A stretch of 64,000 nucleotides of DNA, from positions 1 through 64,000 of the forward strand of contig CADCXC010000043.1 in assembly GCA_902806595.1 (NCBI GenBank). Reading direction: 5' to 3'. Positions 1 to 13,562 of the stretch are shown piece by piece. The first letter of the stretch is position 1, and the number at the start of each line of letters is the position of its first letter. Position numbers and translations under genes: made by a program. The notes below the pieces were generated by a model that had not been told where the DNA came from, searched no databases, and was given only the letters and a program-made list of their open reading frames with translations. The DNA is from Pyrenopolyporus hunteri. Its lineage: Eukaryota > Ascomycota > Sordariomycetes > Xylariales > Hypoxylaceae.

Positions 1-1022
1 TTTTATCGATTTTACATTCGACGATAACGATTTTTTAAATATTATAATCGTCGTTAAAAAAAGTAATTTTTTTATCGCGAAAAATTAAAAAATTAAAAAT
101 AAAACGAAATAATTATATTAATATAACGAACGAAATAAGTTATAAATTTCGATGAAAATTTATTTATAACGATTAATATTATATCGATTAAAAAATCCCC
201 GTATTTTATAATTATTAAATTATTATTAAACGAATTATTTAAATAAAAAGTTAAGTATATTATTTTTAAACGAAAAATCGAAAAATTTATACGAAATATT
301 ATAATTACGTCGATAAAAACGATTTAATAATTTTTCGTAAAATTTAAAATCGTTTATTATATTAAAAATCGAATTTTCGTATCGAATTATTAATTAACGA
401 AAAGTCGTATTTATTTATATCGACGTCGACGTAAATTTTATTATTATTTTAAATTTTATAATTATAACCGTTTTAATAAAATATTTATTAATAAATTTTT
501 ATATTTTTATTTATATATTTTTTACGATAATATAATACGTTTATTAAAAACGTAAAATTATATAATCGTTAATTAAATTTATTAAACTTATAAATCGTAA
601 TTTTCGATTAATTAATATCGACGAAAATTTTAATAATAATTTATAAAAAAGTTAAAATTAATTAATTTCGTAATTTATTTAAAAATATTAAATAATAAAT
701 ATAATATTTATCGACGAATATTATTATTTAAATTTAAATATTATAAAAAATTATATACGAAAAATTTTTATAAATTCATTAAAATTAAATAAATTAAATT
801 AAAATAATTTATCGATATAATTATAATTATAATATATTATTTTAATCGATATTTATAAATATATATTTATATTTTTTAATTTTTTTTCCGTTTTTTTTTA
901 AAATATACGAATTTATTAAATTAAATATTTAAATAAATATATAATTTTATTTACGATTTTAATATTTAAATATTTATAAAAAATACGATTTTAATATAAT
1001 ACGATTATTTATTATCGTTACC

Positions 1023-1023
<1 letters not shown>

Positions 1024-1057
<34 letters not shown>
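1024..1057. repeat. (TTA)n microsatellite
   Basis: About 11 uninterrupted TTA units lie within the AT-rich block. It is a simple repeat with no coding potential. Confidence 0.9.
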
Positions 1058-1058
<1 letters not shown>

Positions 1059-1497
1059 TTATACGTTTTTTTATTACGTTATCGATTATCGACGCCGTTA
1101 AAATATCGTATAACGTTACGATATAAATTTTATTTTCGCGATTAAATAAATATAAATAAAATTTTAAATCGAATTTATATAAATATTTATTTATTTAATA
1201 AATTTATTTAAATTTTAATCGAAATTTATTTTTTATTTTAAAATAAAAATTTAATATTTAAAATTAAAAAAAAATAAAATAATTAATAAAAATAAAAATA
1301 ATTAATAAAATCGATTCGAATTATAATTAATTTAAACTTTTTAATATAATTTAACGTATTTTATTTTTAAAATTAAAATATATTTTTAAAGCGAATTTAA
1401 TTTTTATAATTATTATTTTAATTACGATTTTATTACGATTTATATTACGATTTAATTTTTATAATTTTTTTATTTAATAATTTTATTACGTATATCG

Positions 1498-1737
1498 ATT
1501 ATTATATTAATTATTATATTAATTATTATATCGATTATTATATTTATTATTATATCGATTATTTGTTATATCGATTATTATTATATCGATTATTATTATA
1601 TCGATTATTATTATATCGATTATTATATCGACGTTATTATATTAACCGTTATTATATTTATTATTATATTTATTATTATATTTATTATTATTATATCGAT
1701 TATTATATTTATTATTATATTTATTATTATATAAATA
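1498..1737. repeat. AT-rich minisatellite, unit about 12-15 bp
   Basis: About 240 bp are built from variants of TTATTATATCGA, TTATTATTATATCGA and TTATTATATT units. The 15-bp form is repeated about three times in a row around 1570-1625. The repeat produces a spurious 62-residue reading frame of Tyr, Ile and Leu, which is not a gene. CpG occurs once per unit in many copies, so the array may predate or have survived the mutation process. Confidence 0.85.
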
Positions 1738-4700
1738 TTTATATTTTTTAAATAAATTTTTATTTACTTTTTATAACTTTTTTTAACGATAAATTAAAAA
1801 TAAAAATTAATTATTTAAAAATATATTATTTATAAATTAAATAATTATATAACGTTAATTATATAATACGATTATAATAAAAAAATTCCCCGTTTATATA
1901 TTTAAATAATTTTAATTTTATTAATATTATATTCGTTTATTTAAATAATTAAAATAATTAATATTATTAATTAAAATAAATATATTTTTATTACGTTTAA
2001 TTTATACGTTATTAAAAATATTTATTAAAATTAAATTTATAATAATAACTTTAATAATAATTTTATTAATTATACTTTATTATAATAATTAATAAAATTA
2101 ATTAAAATTAAATTATTACGATAAATTTATTAACGTAAATAATAAAAATTAAAATAAATTAAAAAAAATATTTTTTATTATTTTTAATTATAATAAATTT
2201 AAAATTAATTAATTCGTTAATTTATCGATTTTTATTTTCGTTCGATTAAAACTTCGACGGCGTAAATAACGATTAACGGTTAAATTTAAAGTTTAAAATA
2301 ATAAAAATAATAAAAATATAAATTTTTTTTCGAAATAAAAATTAATTATTAATAATAACCGTTATTTTTTTTAATTTAATATTCGAAATATTTATATTAT
2401 AAATTATTTCGAAAATTTATTATATCGATTATTTAAATAATTTTAACGATAATAAAAATTTATATATAAAATAAACGATAAAATTATATTATAATAATAA
2501 TAAAATCGTATACGTTTCGAAAAAAATATAAAAATTAAAATTATTATTAAAATTTACCGTAAATAATTTTATTATTAATTACGACGATTTTTTATTATAA
2601 ATATATAAAAACGATTATTTAATTTTTTTTAAATTTTCGATTTATTTTTTATTTAAAAATATTAATAAAAATGCGAATATATTTTTTATTATTATAATAT
2701 ATTTAAAACGGGGACGTTCGATTATATAAACGTAAATATAAATATTACGACGAAAAATTCGTAATTATTAAAAAATTATATTAAAATACCTTTTATAATA
2801 TAAAAATCGTAAAAAAATATCGTATTAATATATATTTATAATAAACGATTCGACGTTTTAAATAATTACGAAATCGAAGGAATTAATTATTTAAAATTTA
2901 ATAATAAATACGATATTATTTTTTATTATTTATTAACGTATAATATCGTTATATAAATATCGATTTATCGAAATTTAATAATATAATCGATAATTTTACG
3001 TTTATTACGTCGTTAATTAAAATAATATATATAATTTTTAAAAATAAAAACGTTTAAATAATAAAAATAACGTAAATAATTTTTACGACGCGATTAAAAA
3101 TTTAAATTTTTTTATAAAAATAACGTTATATATTATAATATTATAATTTTTAATATTTTTATAATTCGAAACGATAATATTTTTTTTTTAAATAACATTA
3201 ATCGATAATTTTAATAAAATTATTATAAAAAAAAAATAAATAAATCGAAATTAATTTATATTATTTTCGCTTTCGAAATTATTAAATATAAAATTTAAAT
3301 TATATTAACGTAATTAACGTATAAATTTTCGCGATAATATATATCGATATTTTTTTTCGAAATATTTTATCGATTAATTAAATAAATAAAAATTATATAA
3401 AAATTAATAAATAACTTTAAACGTAAAAAAATAAAAAGTTTATAATATCGATTAAATATCGTATATTACGAAAAATATTATATTAAAATTTTATAAATAA
3501 ATTTACGATAAAATAAATCGTAATCGATTTGTTTTAAACGATCGATTTTTAATTTATAAAAAATAACGTAATTAAATTTACGAATTTTTAAATTAAAGTT
3601 TTATTTATAATATATTAAAACTTAAATTTATTATTAAATATACGCGGGTTTTTAATATTTTAAAAATAATCGTTTTAATATATTAATTTAATATTTTTTA
3701 AAAATATCGCGATTTAATAATCGTTCGTATAAAATAAATAATAAATATTAAACGTAATAATATTAATTTAATTTATTTATATAAACGTCGATCGATTTTG
3801 CTTTTAACGTATTTATATAAAATCGCGATTTAAGTTTTTTTTTTTTAATATTAATAAAATTTAATTTTAATTTATCGTATTATACGTTTTATTATTATCG
3901 TAACATTTATTTAACATTATTAATTTATTATAAATATATTAAATTATAAAATTTATATTTTATAATAAATATTTTTATAATAATAAATAATTTTATATCG
4001 TAAACGTATTTTTTTATATTTATATTAATTACGACGTATTTATTAAATTTTATTATACGATATTAAAACGTTAATATAATTATAAAAAAATTAATACGTT
4101 TATAATAAAAATTATTTATTATTATAAAATAATTTTAAAAATTTATATTTATAAAATATATTTTATTACGAATTAAAAATTAAATAAAAACGAAAAAAAT
4201 AAAATATATTAATATTACGAAAAAAAAAAATTTAACCGTAATTCGAAAAATATAAATTTTATATACGTTTATTATAACGTTATAAAATCGATTATTTATT
4301 TAATATAATTTTATTTTAAAAATCCCGTAATAATAATTTTTTTTACGTTTATATAATTTTTAATAATTAAAATAAACGTATATTTATTAATTTAATCGTT
4401 ATAAAACTTTTTATAATTTTATCGACGTTATTTTAAAAAATTTACGTTTAAAATCGATAAAATTCGATTTAAATCGATAATTATTAAAAGTAAATATAAT
4501 TATATATTTAAATTAATTAAACTTTTATTAAATAATATTCGAAAATTATTTATTAATTTATTTTTAATTAATAAATAAAAATATTAATTTTATAAATCGA
4601 AATAATTTTAATTTAATATTTAAATTCGTAATATAATTATTAATAAATCACGCGAAAATATTATATTTTTTATAATAAAATATTAATTAATATTTAAATA

Positions 4701-5992
4701 TTTAAATAATCGAATTAAAAAAAAATAAAAATTATTTACGATATTTCGAATCGAATTTTAAAACGAATATCGAAAATATCGAATCGAATATTTATTCGCG
4801 TATTAAAATCGATAATACGCGTATTTATATAATTAAAATACGTATTTATATAATTAAAACGCGTATTAATATTAATAATATTTTTTACGCGTATTAATAT
4901 AAATTTATAAATAAAAATATTTATATTATTTTATATTTATTATAATACGTTTAAAATTTATTAATTTTATTATACGATCGATATATTCGTTATTTTCGAA
5001 ATTTTATTATTAAACGAAATTATAAATTACGTTATAATAAAAAATTAAATTATAAATTAAATTATTTTATAAAATCGAAGTTAATATTTTTATTTTAATA
5101 TTAATTATTTAAATTATATAAAAATAATTATTTAAATAAATAATAAAATAAAAGGAAATATAAAAAAATTAAAATATAAAAAATAAATTCGACACGTTTT
5201 ATTATAATTTTATTTTAATGTTTAAAAATATATATTATATTTACATATATTTTAATATATTTAATATATATAATATAATAATATAAATATAAAATAAACG
5301 ATATATATAAATAAATTAAATAATTTTTTAAATTAAATAAATATATATAAAATTTAAAATAAATAAAACTTAAATTTACGAAATATTTATTAATATAATT
5401 AATATATATAATATAATAATATAAAAATAAAATAAATAAAATATAAAAATAAAAAAATATATATAAATTAAAGTAAAAAAAAGCTTTATATAATATTTAA
5501 AATATAATAAATTAATTAAAAAAATAATAAAGTTCGTAAGTAAAAATATCGTATTATATAATATAAAATTAAAAAATATATATTAATTAAAAATAATATA
5601 ATTTCGAGTAAAAATATCCGAATTATTTTATATATTATATATTATATAAAATTTAAAAAATATAATTTTAATAAAAATAATATAACTCGAATAAAATATT
5701 ATTTAATATTATTAATTAATAAAATAAAATTTTATTTCGAGAAAAAAACGTTAAAAATTAAAATATTAAAATATATTATTTTATATAAATTAATATATAA
5801 TGGTATTTAAATTATTTATTTTATTATTTATTATTAATATAATCGATCGAAATTTAATATTTATTTCGAAAAAATTCGAAATAAAAATTATATTTACGTT
5901 TATTATTTTTATAACGTCGATTTTTTATTATAAAATTAATTAAAATAAATATTAATAAATAAAAGTATTATAAATATTTAATTAAAAATCGA

Positions 5993-6027
5993 ATTAATAA
6001 TTAATAATTAATAATTAATAATTAATT
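5993..6027. repeat. (ATTAATA)n heptanucleotide repeat
   Basis: Five tandem 7-bp units, ATTAATA or its rotation, lie inside the RIP block. Nothing else is visible in it. Confidence 0.8.
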
Positions 6028-7626
6028 TAAAAACTTAAATAAATAATATAAAAGTTACGAGTTTTAAATAATAAATTATATACGCGATACGTTTCGAAAA
6101 ACGTTATCGTAATATTTATTCGCTTATTTTTATATATGTGAATATTTTTTTTTTAATTATTAATTTAATTAATTTTATAATCGTAATTTTTAATTTTTAC
6201 GACGAAGTAATTTTATATTTATTTAATAAATTTTTAACGTATTAATATATTCGATATTTATATATATTTATATAAAAAAATTATACGTATTTTTTCGATA
6301 TTAAAAATTATATATTTTATATAATTTTAATATTATATCGTATACACTTAAATAAATAAATAAATAAATAATTATTATTATTTTTTATATTAATTTTTAT
6401 AACGTTAAATAATTTTATATATATACTCGTATAATAATTATATTAAAAATCCGTTATTTTTAAATTATAACGTTTTTTTTAAGTTATTTACGTAATAAAC
6501 TATAACGCGTTATCGATTTTTATTATTCGAATTATTTTAATTTAAAATCGTTATTTACTTTTAATGTTTTTAATAATAATAATATCGATTATATAATTAC
6601 GTATTACGTTTTATATATAATAATTAAAAACGTTTAATTTTCGAATAAAATAAAATAAAATAATTAATTATATGTTTTTTTTTTCGAAATTATAAATTTA
6701 ATTTTTATTATCGTACTTTTAAACGATATTTTACGGGGAAATTATTATTTTTTTTACGTTTTAAGTTATAATAATAATAATTATAAATAATATTTATAAT
6801 TATTAAATGTATTAAATATTCGATTATTAATAAAAAATATTTAAACCGTTATTTTATATATTTAAATTTCGATTATTAACGTTTTTTATTAAATTATTAT
6901 CGTTTTAATAAACTTTTATAAATAATTACGAAAAAATAATAATAATAACGATAAAAACGAAAATAATAAAATAAAAAGTTTTTTATTCGATTACGTCGAT
7001 AAATACGTTCGATAATTCGTTTATAATCGAATCGTTCGCGTACGAAATAATCGTATCGTTATTTAAAATCGCTTAAATTCGAACGAAATTAATTATAATT
7101 AAAATTTTTTCGAAAATTTTTTCGATAATTTTTATCGAAATTTATTATATTATCGAAATATTTATCGAATTTTATTTAAATTACGTCGTTTTTTAATAAT
7201 AAAAATTAATTTAATTAAAATATAATATATAAATACGTTAATAATATTAAATTAAAATAAAATAATTTTTTTAATACGTCGATAAATTTTTTATTTATTC
7301 GTTAAAATATTTATTATTTTTTAATTAAAATTATTTTATTTTTATCCTTAAACGTATCGAACGTTATTTACTTACATTAATTATTTATATACTTTAATTT
7401 CTGCTAAACGAAAAAAAAATAAATTTAAAAATAATTAATTTATATTATAATTTACGGTATTTATTCGTTAATAAAATTCCCGTCGAATATTTTTTCGTTC
7501 GTTTCGTATAATTTATCTTTAACGATTTTACCGTATTATTTTAAATTAATGCCGTTATTAAAAAAAAATTTTAATTTATTTTTTATTTTTATTTATTTTA
7601 AAAAAAAGTTATAAACGAAAGATTAA

Positions 7627-8363
7627 ATTATTAAAAACATCGATTATAAATTTCGAATCGAAATTTATAAAACTCGTATTTTTATAAATAATAAATATAA
7701 CGTAGATAAAGTAAAAATTAATATTAATATATTTTATAATAAATATTTTAACGTTAAATTTTATAATAATTTATTTAAAAATTTAAAAGTATTTTTTCGA
7801 TCGTTTAATAATAACTTTAATTTAAATAAAATTATCGAAAATAAAATTATTACTATTAAAGATAATGTATTCGATACTTTTAATTTTAACGATTTCGATT
7901 TTTATAATATCGATAAATATTTCGAAAAAAAACTTTACGAAAATATATAATTTAATATATTTAAAAATAATCGTTTATTTAAAAGTCGAAATTCGATAAT
8001 ATTATTTCGATCGTTTAATTATAATAAATATAATTAATTATCGAAACGTTTAAAATTATTATTTCGATTATTTAACTATATTAATTTAAATAAATATTTA
8101 AGTTTAAATTAAAATATTTAATTTAAATTAAATTTATTGTTATCGATAAAAAATATAAAAGATTTTAAAAATAAAAAAAATATAAAAGCGAATAATGTTA
8201 ATTTTACTTAAAGTAAAAATAAAAATAAAAGTAAAAATAAAAATATCGTAATTTAACGCCGTAAAAATAATAAATATCGAAGTAAGTTTAATCGTAATTT
8301 TAAAAGTAATTTAACTTTAATTCGTTTTTTTAATTATAAATTATATTTAAAATATTTTTAAAT
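7627..8363 (+). pseudogene. Decayed coding frame of a probable mobile element (upstream part)
   Basis: One forward frame runs 107 codons without a stop (7627-7947). It then continues to about 8360 interrupted only by TAA, never TGA or TAG, which fits former CAA (Gln) codons hit by C-to-T mutation. The first part is rich in Asp, Asn and Phe; the later part is Lys, Arg and Asn rich (around 8160-8310), like a basic gag-type or nucleic-acid-binding region. No conserved domain can be named because Y may stand for C or H, F for L, S or P, and K for E or R. It lies upstream of and on the same strand as the frame at 9145-10289, so both may belong to one element. The open length alone is only modestly unusual for this composition. 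Confidence 0.4.
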
Positions 8364-9144
8364 TTTTATTTCGAAAGTTTTTTTTCGTAAAAAAAATTAA
8401 TTACGTTATAATTTATAAATTATAATTATAAACTTTTAACTATAAAAATATATAATTTATAATAATAATTATAATAATAATAATAATAAAAATAACTTTA
8501 TTATTTTACGTAATAATAAATACGTACGAATTTAATTTTAATACGTATAAATAATCGATTAAATTATTTTTTATTTTTTTTTTATATTTTTATTTAATTA
8601 AATAAATTAAATGTACGAAAACGTAAATAAATTAATAAAGATTAAATATTTAATTTTTATTAAACGTTACTTTTTTTTTATATTTTTTTTTTCGTTTTTT
8701 TTTAATATTAAATTTTTAATATCGATATTATATTTATTTTATATTTAATATTTTAATATTATATCATATTTATTATATTAATAATAAAATAAATTTCGAA
8801 CTTTTTATTTAATATATTTTTTTTTTAATAAAATTCGTCGTAATAAATTAAAATATTAAATTATTATTTATTATTTTAATTATAAAACGTCGATTTCGAT
8901 GTTATTTTTTCGAATTTTTAATCGAAGTTTTATCGAAATTTACAACGTATATTATAACTTAATTTATTATGTTTATTATATCGTTATTAATAATATATAT
9001 AAAAACGATAAAAATTTAAACTTTAATTTAAAAGGTTTATTTTTATTTTAATCTTTTAATTTTATAACTATTTACGTTATTTTTATCGACTATATTTTAT
9101 TATCGAATCGATATTATTTTCATTATTTCGGTTATAATAATAAT

Positions 9145-10289
9145 AAATTATATACGTATTTTTAATACGTATTTTTATATTAATTAATTTATTAAATAAT
9201 TTATATTTTATTATTTCGAATTTTATAAAATGGATATTTTTTTTTATTTTTTTTAAGTCGTAACGAAAGATATTTTTGTTTTAAATAAATTTTTTAACGA
9301 ATTTTTTTACATACGATTTTAATCGAATACTTTATATCGTTATATTATACTTTACGTATATTTAAAATAATTATATTATTTTTAAAAGTACGAACGTTTA
9401 GATAAAAAAAAACGATATATGGAAATTTTTTTTAATTTATAAAATTAATGTTATATATATTTTTAATAATAATAAAATATATTTTCGTAGCGATATTTAT
9501 TATTTTTTCGATTATAACGTTTTTATAATTTTCTCGAAATTCGATAAAAACGTAAACGATTATTATCGTTTATATATATACGTATTAAATTTTTTAAATA
9601 AATTTAACGATTTCGATATAAAAACGTTTATATATTATTATAACATTTTTTTAATATCGATTTTTCGAATATTTATAAAATATTTATTTATTAAATTAAT
9701 TTAAAGTTTTTATAATAAATATACCTTCGTTATATTTAACGATATCGAAAAAAACGACGTATTTTTTATTAATTTTATTAATATTAACGAAAGTTTAAAA
9801 AAAATTACTTAAATTTTTTTTTCGATTAAATTTAATAAATTAAATATTAAAGTTATTAATGTAAAAAAATCGGGTTTTTTTATTATTAAATAACAACGTT
9901 ATTATAATTAAATTAATGTTAATTATAATTATATTAATTACGATTTTTACGACGATAAATATACGGGATTAAATAACGACGATAATTTTAAATTAAATTT
10001 CGAATTTAATAATTATAATTTCGAAGAAAAATTCGAAGATAATTTAAACGATTATTTTAATAAATTTAATTTTTTAAATAATTTATAAAACTTTAATAAA
10101 GTTAATATTTATACGTTTTTTATAATCGATCGAATTTTAAATTTATTATTTTCCGTAATATTTTATAATAATAACGATAAAAATTTTATTAACGAAAATT
10201 ACTATATTTTTTTTAAATATAACGACGTTAAAATTCCTTCGAAACTTATTTTTCGACTTTTAAAATATAAGTTTTTCGAAGAAAATTAA
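9145..10289 (+). pseudogene. Decayed coding frame of a probable mobile element (downstream part)
   Basis: A single forward frame can be followed for about 380 codons. Between 9402 and the terminal TAA at 10287-10289 there are about 296 codons with five internal stops, all TAA and all explicable as former CAA. Chance would put stops about four times more often in DNA of this composition. A TAG at 9399 fits former CAG or TGG. The translation is strongly biased to Asp, Glu and Asn near 9950-10060 and keeps GAC, GAA, TCG and CGA codons, as expected for RIP of real coding DNA with CpG spared. I do not recognise the protein. A retrotransposon polyprotein or a DNA-transposon accessory protein are both possible. 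Confidence 0.5.
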
Positions 10290-12347
10290 ATATATGTTTA
10301 TTTTTTTAAATTTACGTTATTAAATTTACGTTTTTAAATATACGTATTATTAAGTTTATTTTTTTAAATATATAAGTTTATAAAATAAATTTAAACGATT
10401 AAATCTTTAAATATTATAAAAATATATATTATAACCGATAAATTAATATTAAAATTATTTTATAATTTAATAAATTATATAAATATTTATAAAAATTATA
10501 AATGTAAAAAAAAAAATAAATAAAAGTTATTTTTATTATATAATATATTATAAAAAATATAAATAAAATAAAATTAAATAAAGTTTTTAATTTTTCGATA
10601 TAATAATTTTTATAAAATTTAAGTATAAATCGATTAATAAAAAATAATAACGTTAATAATAATTTTATTCGTATAATCGTGTTTTTTTATATGTTTTTAT
10701 ATATGGATTTTATTTAATCGATATTAACGAAAAATTTAACGTAATAAATTTTTTAAAATTATTTAAAAAATATATAATAAACGATTATCGATTATAAAAA
10801 ACTTCGAAATAAACCTTTTTAAAAAAATTTAAATTAACGTTAAATAATTATTAAATATAATTTTAACGATAACGACGTAATAAAACGATATGCTTTTTAA
10901 TATAAGTTATATAATTAAAAAATGTCGAATGATTAAATTTCGATTTATACGCGAATTATTATCGAAATTTTAAAATAATAATATATTTTATTTAAATAAT
11001 TTAAACGATTTATTCGGCGATATAAATTGAAATTATTAAAAAAATTAAGGTTAAAAAAAAAAGATAAAAAATAATAACGACGTAAAAGAAATTATTAATA
11101 ATATGTAAAATATAATAATATCGAAGTTTTTTTTAATTATTAAAATATAAATAATAAAATTATATTTTTATTCGAATAAAATTATTTAAAAACTTTTATA
11201 TTAACATTATTAATACGAAAGCGTATTAATTTGTTTTATATATTTTATTTATTATTTTATAAATTTAATTAATATTATATTTAATATTAATTTTCGTATT
11301 TTAAAAAAACGATTTTTTTTATAAAAAAATTTTATAATCGAAAAAAACTTTCGTTTTAATTTTCGTTTTTTTTATACGATCGTTATAATTATTATTATTA
11401 ATAAATTTCGAAAATAGCGATAAATTAAACGTTAAATCGTTATTTAAAATATTTTAACGATAAAGTTTTCGATTTTTATAATATTTTTTTTATCGTTATT
11501 AATATTTTACGAATATATATTATTATCGTTATTAAAATATATTATTTATTTTTAAGAAACGAAAAAATATTTTCGAAACGTTTAATTTCGTATAAATCGA
11601 AAACGTTTATTATTTCGAAAATCGTTCGATTCGTTTCGAATATAAATAACGAATATAAAAAAAATCGTAAATATTAATCGAATAAATTACGTAAAAATAA
11701 TAAATATTTTCCCGACGTTTTTAATTTAACGGATAAAAATATTAATCGATTCGACGTTCGATTCGAATATACGTAATATCGAAATATTAAAAATAAATTA
11801 AACGAATTATATAAAAAAAAATTAACGATTAAAATTATATAAAATTTAATATTTACGGTTATAATATAAAAATTTTTATTTGAAAATATATCGAAGTTAT
11901 AAATAAAATATATATATTATTAATATATATCGTTTTTTTTCGAATTTAGGGAAAAAAGTTAACTTTTTTTTATCGATTATTATATAAATATTAATATGAA
12001 AAAAAAATATATTATTTAATTTATCGATTTTCGAATATGTCGTTAAATTTTTTAAATAACGGTTTATTGTATTATTAATAAATTAAATATCGATAACTTT
12101 AAATATAATATACGTTTATTCGAAATCGTAATAAAACGAAAAAATTTTATAATATTTATTGCGAATATAAACGACTTCGTTATTTTTTTTCGATAAAATA
12201 CGAAGTTTACGAAAAAATATATTATAAATTCGAAAAGTTTATTATAAATATAATAAATTATTATAAAAAAATATTTAATAATTAAAAATTAAAACGATTA
12301 AATAAAGTTTTAAAATAATATTAATATTAAAATTATATTATAATTTA

Positions 12348-13562
12348 ATGCGGTTAATTTAATTTATTAAATAATTAATATTAAAGTTTCGGTCGATTAT
12401 ACCGTCGAAACTTATATATAAAACCGCGGTTTTTCGAATCGTAATTTAATTTTTTTTTTTTTTTTATAATATTAACGAAATTTAATTTTTAGTTTTTAAT
12501 ATTATACGCCGTATTAAATAATTAATAAAATAAAATAAATTTACGTTTAAATTTTACTTAAATATAAAAATAATATATTTTAATTCGAAAAATATCGTTA
12601 TTAAATCGCGAAAAAAAAATTACAATAATAAAATTTCTAAATATAATTAAAAAAGTTTTAAATTTATTATTCGAATTTAATTAATATATATTTAATTAAA
12701 CGTTTTTAACGATAATATAATAAATATAATAAACGAAATTAAAATCGATACTTTTATCGTTTAAAATAAAAAATCGTAATAATATTAAATACGTATTAAA
12801 ATATTTAAAATAATAAATTTCGATAAAAAATAACGTATTTTCATCGATAAGATTTTTATTTAAATCGTTTTAATCGAAATCGAAATTAAAAAAATTAATA
12901 AAAAACGGTATAAATGATATAAAAGCCGGTTTTAAACTTATAATAAAAATATATAATATCGAAATAATAATTATAAAGTTAAAAAATTATAAAAATTAAG
13001 TTATTTTAAAAAATAAAATTTAAATAAAATTAAATATTATTATAAATTAATAATATCGCTTTAAATAATAAGGTTAATTATATAATTTTTTTTAAAATAA
13101 ATTTAATTAATTCGAATAATAAAATAAACGATATTATAAAAATTTTAATAAAGTATAATTAATATTATTAAATTTACATTTAAATAAACTTTAAAATTAT
13201 ATAAATAATAAATTAATGCGATTATTATAGTTAAAATTATTAAAATAATTATAAAATTATCGAATAAAAAATAATACGTATATATATCGTTTATCGTATA
13301 TAATATATCGTTTATTTTTTATAAAATATTATAAATTTAAAATTAATTTATTATAAAATTAATTAAATCGTATTATAAATTTATTATTACTTTAATACGA
13401 CGCGTAATATTAAAAATTAATAATTAAATTTTATTAATATTATAAAAAAAAAAAAAAAATTAAATCGCGGTTTAAAAAACCGCGGTTTTATATATAGATT
13501 TCGACGGCGTATTCGATTAAAACTTCGGTGCCGATTATTTAATAAAATTAAACCTACCGCAT
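12348..13562. mobile_element. RIP-mutated element with about 190-bp inverted arms
   Basis: The left arm (12348 to about 12537) starts ATGCGGT. It matches the reverse complement of the right arm (about 13370-13562, ending ACCGCAT) along its length. Shared landmarks in order are ATGCGGT, a TTTATTAAATAAT tract, an AAGTTT...TCGAT region, CCGTCGAAA, TATATATAAAACCGCGG, a 14-15 T run, ATAATATTAA, AAATTTAATT and CGTATTAAA. Mismatches are almost all C/T or G/A, so the arms were probably identical once. Long terminal inverted repeats around about 830 bp suggest a non-autonomous DNA transposon or foldback element. An inverted duplication is the alternative. No target-site duplication is readable. Confidence 0.7.

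Noticed and set aside
1563..1751. 62-codon frame of Tyr, Leu and Ile in the AT block
   Set aside because: It is the direct translation of a tandem minisatellite with no amino-acid diversity.
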